64,000 bases of DNA from positions 1 through 64,000 of the forward strand of contig JALEJS010000035.1 in NCBI GenBank assembly GCA_022769545.1, given 5' to 3'. The position numbers and the translations under genes were made by a program. This stretch comes from Blautia sp. GTDB lineage: Bacteria; Bacillota; Clostridia; Lachnospirales; Lachnospiraceae. Positions within the stretch are counted from its first letter, which is position 1; every line of letters starts with the position of its first letter. The notes under the pieces are model-generated. The model saw nothing but the letters and a program-made list of their open reading frames with translations, did no database searches and was not told where the DNA came from. Below, piece by piece: positions 58,853 to 64,000 of this stretch.

Positions 58853-60096
58853 CCCGCATGACGGACAGAAAAGAAGGTGGAAATTTGGCGGCAAAGGAGC
58901 AGGAAAAGAAAATCGTGTCGAATATGGGGTATACCATTGGAGGAGCTCTTTTGATGAACGGAGTTCTTCAGGCATTGATTTATCCTCTTCTGAACAGGAT
59001 TATGGGTGGGGAGCAGCTGGGTGTGCTTCTGTATATTATGGGAGTGGCTGCCATTGTCTGCCCGTCTGTGGGACAGGCCCTGAACAACAGCCGTCTTGTG
59101 GTGCGCAGAGATTGTGAGGTCCGAAACGGGGACTATGATTTTCTGCTGCTTCTTTTTGGAGGGGCAGGCTGTATTGCGGCTCTGGTGATCTGTTCCGATT
59201 CTTTTGATTCGGCAGGAGAAGCATTGCTGACGATCGTTCTGCTGATACTGACTGTTTTCCGCTATTACGGAGACGTGGAATATCGTCTGAATCTGGATTA
59301 TCGGAAATACTTTATTTATTATGCAGTACTGACGGCCGGATATGTGGTCGGGTTCGGTGTATACCTGGTGACACATATCTGGTTTCTGATATTTATTCTG
59401 GGAGAAGGAGCGGCGATTCTGTATCTGGCGCTTACCGGAACGGTTCTGAAGAACTTTTTCGGACGCAGCTCCTGTTTCGGGACGGCCTTCCTGCGGGGAG
59501 GCTTTCTGACGGTGGCCTATCTGATCACAAACCTGACGCTGAACATCGACCGTCTGGTATTGAAAAATATGATAGGAGACCTGGCGGTGACACAATATTA
59601 TGTCACATCGCTGATCGGCAAGACGCTGGTGCTTCTCATTGCGCCGGTCAATACGATTATTATCTCGTATCTGACCAAACGCGAGGAGCGTCTGAACCGG
59701 AGACAGTTTTTAAAATTTGCCGGCATCGGCGGAGGGATGGCATTTGCCTTTTTCCTGTGTGCACAGATCGGTACGCCACTGTTTGTGTGGCTTTTTTACC
59801 GCGACCTGTATGCATCGGTAAAAGGGATGACAACCATTGTAAACCTGGCGCAGATTCTGGGACTGTTTTCCGCATATCTGTTTATTGTGGTTCTCACATT
59901 TACAGAGGAAAAATGGCAGCTGATCCTTCAGGTAGTGCATCTGGCAGTGATCATGGTACTGATTCTGTGGCGCACGCCGTCCGGCGGGATTACGGGCTTC
60001 TGCCAGGCAGTGCTGGCAGCGAATGCCCTGCGCGTGGCAGCAGTGATCTGCCTTGGATTGTGGAAGGCCGGTTGTGATACCGGGAGACAGAAGTGA
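58849..60096 (+). CDS. polysaccharide flippase-like multi-TM protein (Wzx/MATE type)
   Basis: ~12 TM, NMGYTIGGALLMNGVLQALIYPLLNRIMGGEQLG. Confidence 0.85.
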   Translation: MTRMTDRKEGGNLAAKEQEKKIVSNMGYTIGGALLMNGVLQALIYPLLNRIMGGEQLGVLLYIMGVAAIVCPSVGQALNNSRLVVRRDCEVRNGDYDFLLLLFGGAGCIAALVICSDSFDSAGEALLTIVLLILTVFRYYGDVEYRLNLDYRKYFIYYAVLTAGYVVGFGVYLVTHIWFLIFILGEGAAILYLALTGTVLKNFFGRSSCFGTAFLRGGFLTVAYLITNLTLNIDRLVLKNMIGDLAVTQYYVTSLIGKTLVLLIAPVNTIIISYLTKREERLNRRQFLKFAGIGGGMAFAFFLCAQIGTPLFVWLFYRDLYASVKGMTTIVNLAQILGLFSAYLFIVVLTFTEEKWQLILQVVHLAVIMVLILWRTPSGGITGFCQAVLAANALRVAAVICLGLWKAGCDTGRQK

Positions 60097-60114
60097 CAGA
60101 CGGAGGAAGAAAAA

Positions 60115-61440
60115 ATGCAGGCAGGAGAGGTTTTGAGAAGGGTTGCTTTCAATGCGCTGGATACCATACAGGGCGGAAGGCTGAAAAAATTAAAGGAAGC
60201 AAACAAACGGGAAATCGTGAATGGAATCACGCCGGAATACAGGGAGCGGCGCCTTCAGGCAATCATGGATTTTGCGAAGGAGCATTCGGCATTTTACCGG
60301 GAGGGATATGCACAGGCCGGATCGCTGAAAGAATTTCCGGTGATGACCAAGGCCTCCTATAATGAGAACAGAGAACGGATTCTGACGGATGCCTGGAAAG
60401 GCAAAGAAGATCAGCTGCACAGGCTCAGTACCAGCGGTTCTACGGGAACACCTTTCACCGTGCTCTGTGACGGGGACAAGATGAACCGTGTCAATATGAA
60501 TTTCATGTCGGTGATGGAGCTGAATGGGTTCCGCCTTGGCATGAAGCGTGCGGAATTTCGGGTATGGATCAAGGGGAAGAATGCACTGTCCCCGTTCCGT
60601 TCTTTTAAAAACAATCTGATGATGTATGATATTTCCAACATGGGAGATGAGGCTCTGGCGAATATCTGTGATCGAATTCGCCGGGAACGGATCCAGGTGC
60701 TGGTATGTTATTCCAGTGCGGTGACGGCAATCACGTCCTATATCCGGAAAACAGGATATGATATATCCAAATGGGCTGTGGAAATGGTGTTCACCATGGG
60801 TGAGGCGCTGCCGCAGGAAACGTATGATGCCGTAAAGGAAATTTTCGGCTTTGCGCCGGTGCGCTCTTACGGGAATAATGAAAATGGATTTATTGCCATA
60901 CAGCTGAACGAGGAAGAACGCTATACGGTGGATCTGTTCAATTTTTATATAGAGATCCTGAAGATGGACAGTGACGAGCCGGCACAGCCGGGAGAACTGG
61001 GAAGAATCGTGGTGACCGATTACTATAACCGGGCGTTTCCGATGATCCGGTATGACACCGGGGATACCGGAAAATTTGAGATCGTCGAGGATCATGCGGG
61101 AAGACTGCACGGCTATTTTACGGAGATTTACGGAAGAAGGGGCTCCATGCTCTACAACTGTAAGGGTGAGCCGCTGTCGATCCATGTGTTTATGAATGTG
61201 CTGCTGAATCTGGAGGGAATCGTTCATCAGGCGAAATGCATTCAGTGGGAAAAGAAACGCTATGAGCTGCTTCTCAATGCAGATCGTGACAAGGTGAACG
61301 AGGAGGAGGTCGTGGCCTCTTACCGCCGTTATCTGGGAGAAGAAGCCACGATCGACGTAACCTATGTGGATGAGATTCCGGTGCAGGCATCCGGAAAACG
61401 TATGGTATGTGAAAACCGCTGCCCGGATTATCTCAGTTGA
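60115..61440 (+). CDS. PaaK/CapK-like adenylate-forming family protein (second)
   Basis: STSGSTGTPFTVLCDG; paralogous to 57500-58852. Confidence 0.85.
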   Translation: MQAGEVLRRVAFNALDTIQGGRLKKLKEANKREIVNGITPEYRERRLQAIMDFAKEHSAFYREGYAQAGSLKEFPVMTKASYNENRERILTDAWKGKEDQLHRLSTSGSTGTPFTVLCDGDKMNRVNMNFMSVMELNGFRLGMKRAEFRVWIKGKNALSPFRSFKNNLMMYDISNMGDEALANICDRIRRERIQVLVCYSSAVTAITSYIRKTGYDISKWAVEMVFTMGEALPQETYDAVKEIFGFAPVRSYGNNENGFIAIQLNEEERYTVDLFNFYIEILKMDSDEPAQPGELGRIVVTDYYNRAFPMIRYDTGDTGKFEIVEDHAGRLHGYFTEIYGRRGSMLYNCKGEPLSIHVFMNVLLNLEGIVHQAKCIQWEKKRYELLLNADRDKVNEEEVVASYRRYLGEEATIDVTYVDEIPVQASGKRMVCENRCPDYLS

Positions 61441-61495
61441 AGAAGTCATTCAAAGAGGCAGGGAAAGGAAGCGCTGTCGCAGCGTGAACAGAACA

Positions 61496-63346
61496 ATGAA
61501 ACAGAAAGTATCGAATTATATTGCAGATTATATAGCAGAATGGGGAATCCGCGATGTGTTTACGGTGACCGGCGGAGGCGCCATGCACATGAACGATGCC
61601 TTTGGCCATCATGAAAAGCTGCACTGCACCTATCAGCATCACGAACAGGCCTGCGCCATGGCAGCGGAGGCGTATGCCCGTCTGGACAATCATATGGCAG
61701 CGGTGTGTGTGACGACGGGGCCGGGAGCAACCAACGCAGTGACCGGTGTGCTGGGGGGATGGATGGATTCCATTCCCATGATTGTTTTTTCCGGCCAGGC
61801 CAGATATGCAACGACGGTGCGCAGCACGGGTCTGAAGCTTCGCAGCATGGGAGTCCAGGAATGTGACATCGTGCCGGTGGTGACACCTCTGACCAAGTAT
61901 GCAGTGATGATTACGAATCCCCAGGAGATCCGTTATCATCTGGAGAAGGCACTGTATCTGGCGGTGAACGGACGTCCCGGTCCGGTCTGGCTGGATGTGC
62001 CGCTGGATGTTCAGGGCGCCATGGTGGAGACCGGGCAGCTAAGAGGCTATGACCCTTCAGAGGATCCGGAAGTGCAGCCGCGAACAATTGCGGATGATCT
62101 GATCCGACAGACGCTGGATCGTATCGCCGGCAGTCAGCGGCCGGTGCTGATGCCGGGAAACGGTGTGCGCCTGTCCGGAGCCTATGCGGCATTCCGGGAG
62201 CTTGTGGAGCTTTTGGGTGTTCCGGTGGTAACCGGGATGAGCAGTGTGGATGCCATAGAGTCGGACCATCCTCTGTATGCAGGAAGAAGCGGAGGAACGG
62301 GAAACCGTTCCGGAAATTTTGCTGTGCAGAACAGTGATGTGCTGCTGGCGGTGGGAAACCGCCTTGGGTTTTCCCAGACCGGATTTCAGTATGAGAGCTG
62401 GGCGAGGGAAGCCTACACGATCATCAATGACATTGACGAAAATGAACTGAAAAAACCGAACCTGCATGTCAGCCTTCCGGTGGTTGGCGACGCAGGGGAA
62501 TTTATGGAAAAGCTGATAAAGGAAGCGAAGCGGCGGGGCGCATCGCCGGAAAAACCGCTGTCCGGCAGAGAAGAATGGCGAAAGCAGTGCCTGATCTGGC
62601 GGGAAAAATATCCCGTGGTAACGGATGTGCATTACCGTGAGGCGGAAGAAGGCTGTACCAACATTTATGCGTTTTATGCGGAGCTGTCCAGGGCTCTTCC
62701 GGAGGATGCCCGTCTCATGGTCAGTGTGGGAACTTCAAGAGTGGCGGGAAGCCAGGCATTTCAGGTGAAAAAGGGACAGAGGTTTCTCACAAATCCCAAT
62801 ACGGCATCTATGGGATTCTGTCTTCCGGCGGTCACAGGCATCTGTGTGGCGGCACAGGGAGAGACGGTTGTGGGGGTGACCGGAGAGGGAAGTCTTCAGA
62901 TGAATATACAGGAATTGCAGACCATTCGTCAGAACCGGCTTCCGGTGAAATTGTTTGTGATCAACAACCAGGGCTATCATTCTATTCGGCAGACGCAGCA
63001 GAGCTACTTTGGCGAGCCGCTGATCGGAATCGGAGAGGAAAGTGGGGATCTGAGCTTTCCGGATCTCTCAAAGCTGGTGCCGGCGTATGGGTTTCCCTAT
63101 TACTGCTGTCATCATGCTGCACAGCTGTCTGAAATGATTCAGAAGGTACTCCGGGAGGAGGGGCCTGTGATCTGTGAGGTGTTTGTCACCAAATACCAGA
63201 AGACGGAGCCGAAAGCGGCGTCCAGACGTCTGGATGACGGCCGGATGGTATCTGCACCCCTGGAGGATCTGTATCCCTTCCTGCCCCGCGAGGAGCTGGA
63301 GGAAAATATGTATATTCCGCTTATGGAGGAATCATGGAAAAAATAA
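61496..63346 (+). CDS. thiamine-diphosphate-binding acetolactate-synthase-like enzyme
   Basis: HHEQACAMAAEAYARL, VTTGPGATNAVTGVLGGWMDS, VTGEGSLQMNIQELQTIRQNRLPVKLFVINNQGY. Confidence 0.93.
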   Translation: MKQKVSNYIADYIAEWGIRDVFTVTGGGAMHMNDAFGHHEKLHCTYQHHEQACAMAAEAYARLDNHMAAVCVTTGPGATNAVTGVLGGWMDSIPMIVFSGQARYATTVRSTGLKLRSMGVQECDIVPVVTPLTKYAVMITNPQEIRYHLEKALYLAVNGRPGPVWLDVPLDVQGAMVETGQLRGYDPSEDPEVQPRTIADDLIRQTLDRIAGSQRPVLMPGNGVRLSGAYAAFRELVELLGVPVVTGMSSVDAIESDHPLYAGRSGGTGNRSGNFAVQNSDVLLAVGNRLGFSQTGFQYESWAREAYTIINDIDENELKKPNLHVSLPVVGDAGEFMEKLIKEAKRRGASPEKPLSGREEWRKQCLIWREKYPVVTDVHYREAEEGCTNIYAFYAELSRALPEDARLMVSVGTSRVAGSQAFQVKKGQRFLTNPNTASMGFCLPAVTGICVAAQGETVVGVTGEGSLQMNIQELQTIRQNRLPVKLFVINNQGYHSIRQTQQSYFGEPLIGIGEESGDLSFPDLSKLVPAYGFPYYCCHHAAQLSEMIQKVLREEGPVICEVFVTKYQKTEPKAASRRLDDGRMVSAPLEDLYPFLPREELEENMYIPLMEESWKK

Positions 63347-64000
63347 TTGTGACAGGCGCCACCAGTATGATCGGGACGGCGCTGATCCGGGAATGTCTGA
63401 AAGAGAATGTGGAGGTTTACGCGGTGGTCCGTATGAATTCTCCAAAGCTTGGAAGGCTTCCCTGCAGCGACAAGCTGCACCTGGTAGACTGTGATCTGGA
63501 GCAGCTTTCACAGCTTCCGGAGAAAATTCCGGAGGGATGTGACACGTTTTATCACATTGCATGGGGAAACACCGGGGAAAACCGTAACCGCAGTACAGAG
63601 CTGCAGAGCCGCAACATCGCTTATACGATGGAAGCGGTAAAAGCGGCCGCCAGGCTGGGCTGCAGACGCTTTATCGGTGCGGGTTCACAGGCAGAATACG
63701 GACCGATGGAACCGGGGAAGACCGGACCGGATGCACCGGAAAGGCCTGCCACGCCCTATGGGGTGAGTAAGCTGGCAGCCGGCAGGCTGGCCATGCTTCT
63801 TTGCCGGGAGCTGGGCCTGGAATGCATCTGGCCCAGAATATTCAGCGTATACGGAATCAATGAAAAAGAGACAACAATGATCGCATCCGGGCTGCGGCAG
63901 ATGCTGAAAAAGGAGAAGACATCCTTCACACCGGCGGAGCAGCTCTGGGATTATCTGTTCAGCGAGGACGCGGGACGTGCCTATTATCTGATCGGGGAAA
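63334..64000 (+). CDS. NAD-dependent epimerase/dehydratase family protein, truncated by window end
   Basis: IIVTGATSMIGTALI Rossmann motif, YGVSKLAAGRLA active-site YxxxK; open at 64000. Confidence 0.9.
   Translation, partial: MEKIIVTGATSMIGTALIRECLKENVEVYAVVRMNSPKLGRLPCSDKLHLVDCDLEQLSQLPEKIPEGCDTFYHIAWGNTGENRNRSTELQSRNIAYTMEAVKAAARLGCRRFIGAGSQAEYGPMEPGKTGPDAPERPATPYGVSKLAAGRLAMLLCRELGLECIWPRIFSVYGINEKETTMIASGLRQMLKKEKTSFTPAEQLWDYLFSEDAGRAYYLIGE

Noticed and set aside
56192-58975. 927-aa minus-strand ORF across rfbH and the first CapK gene
   Set aside because: Fully antisense to two strong plus-strand genes; His/Cys/Phe-rich translation matches no family I recognise. The open frame is a codon-bias artefact.

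Overview
The window looks like a chromosomal segment from a Clostridia/Lachnospiraceae-type Firmicute. This is inferred from protein character, AGGAGG ribosome-binding sites and a T-box; no taxonomic search was run. From left to right it contains: (i) a defence-type cassette, made of a single-chain MntA-HepT (MNT-HEPN) fusion directly upstream of a complete four-gene Wadjet/JetABCD operon of the TIGR02677/02678/02680/02679 kind; (ii) a membrane-tethered MerR regulator and an uncharacterised DUF6323/DUF6179-like gene pair; (iii) an alpha-L-arabinofuranosidase (GH51), sugar ABC transporter and YesMN-type two-component module; (iv) pgi, a 19-bp tandem repeat and a DUF1294 gene broken by one in-frame stop; (v) cstA preceded by a T-box leader, with a ~210-bp MITE-like structured repeat between T-box and gene; (vi) a GGDEF protein and a 2334-aa acidic secreted repeat protein; (vii) a second repeat copy plus a diverged third end next to a cysK / Rrf2 / amino-acid ABC / mnmA sulfur operon; (viii) a GGDEF/HD-GYP protein and small accessory genes; (ix) a polysaccharide locus with CDP-glucose-derived dideoxysugar genes (rfbFGH), a TPP-dependent enzyme, two CapK/PaaK-like proteins and a flippase, truncated at the right edge. 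No tRNA, rRNA or CRISPR array was seen. Family names come from recall and motif reading, not database searches.
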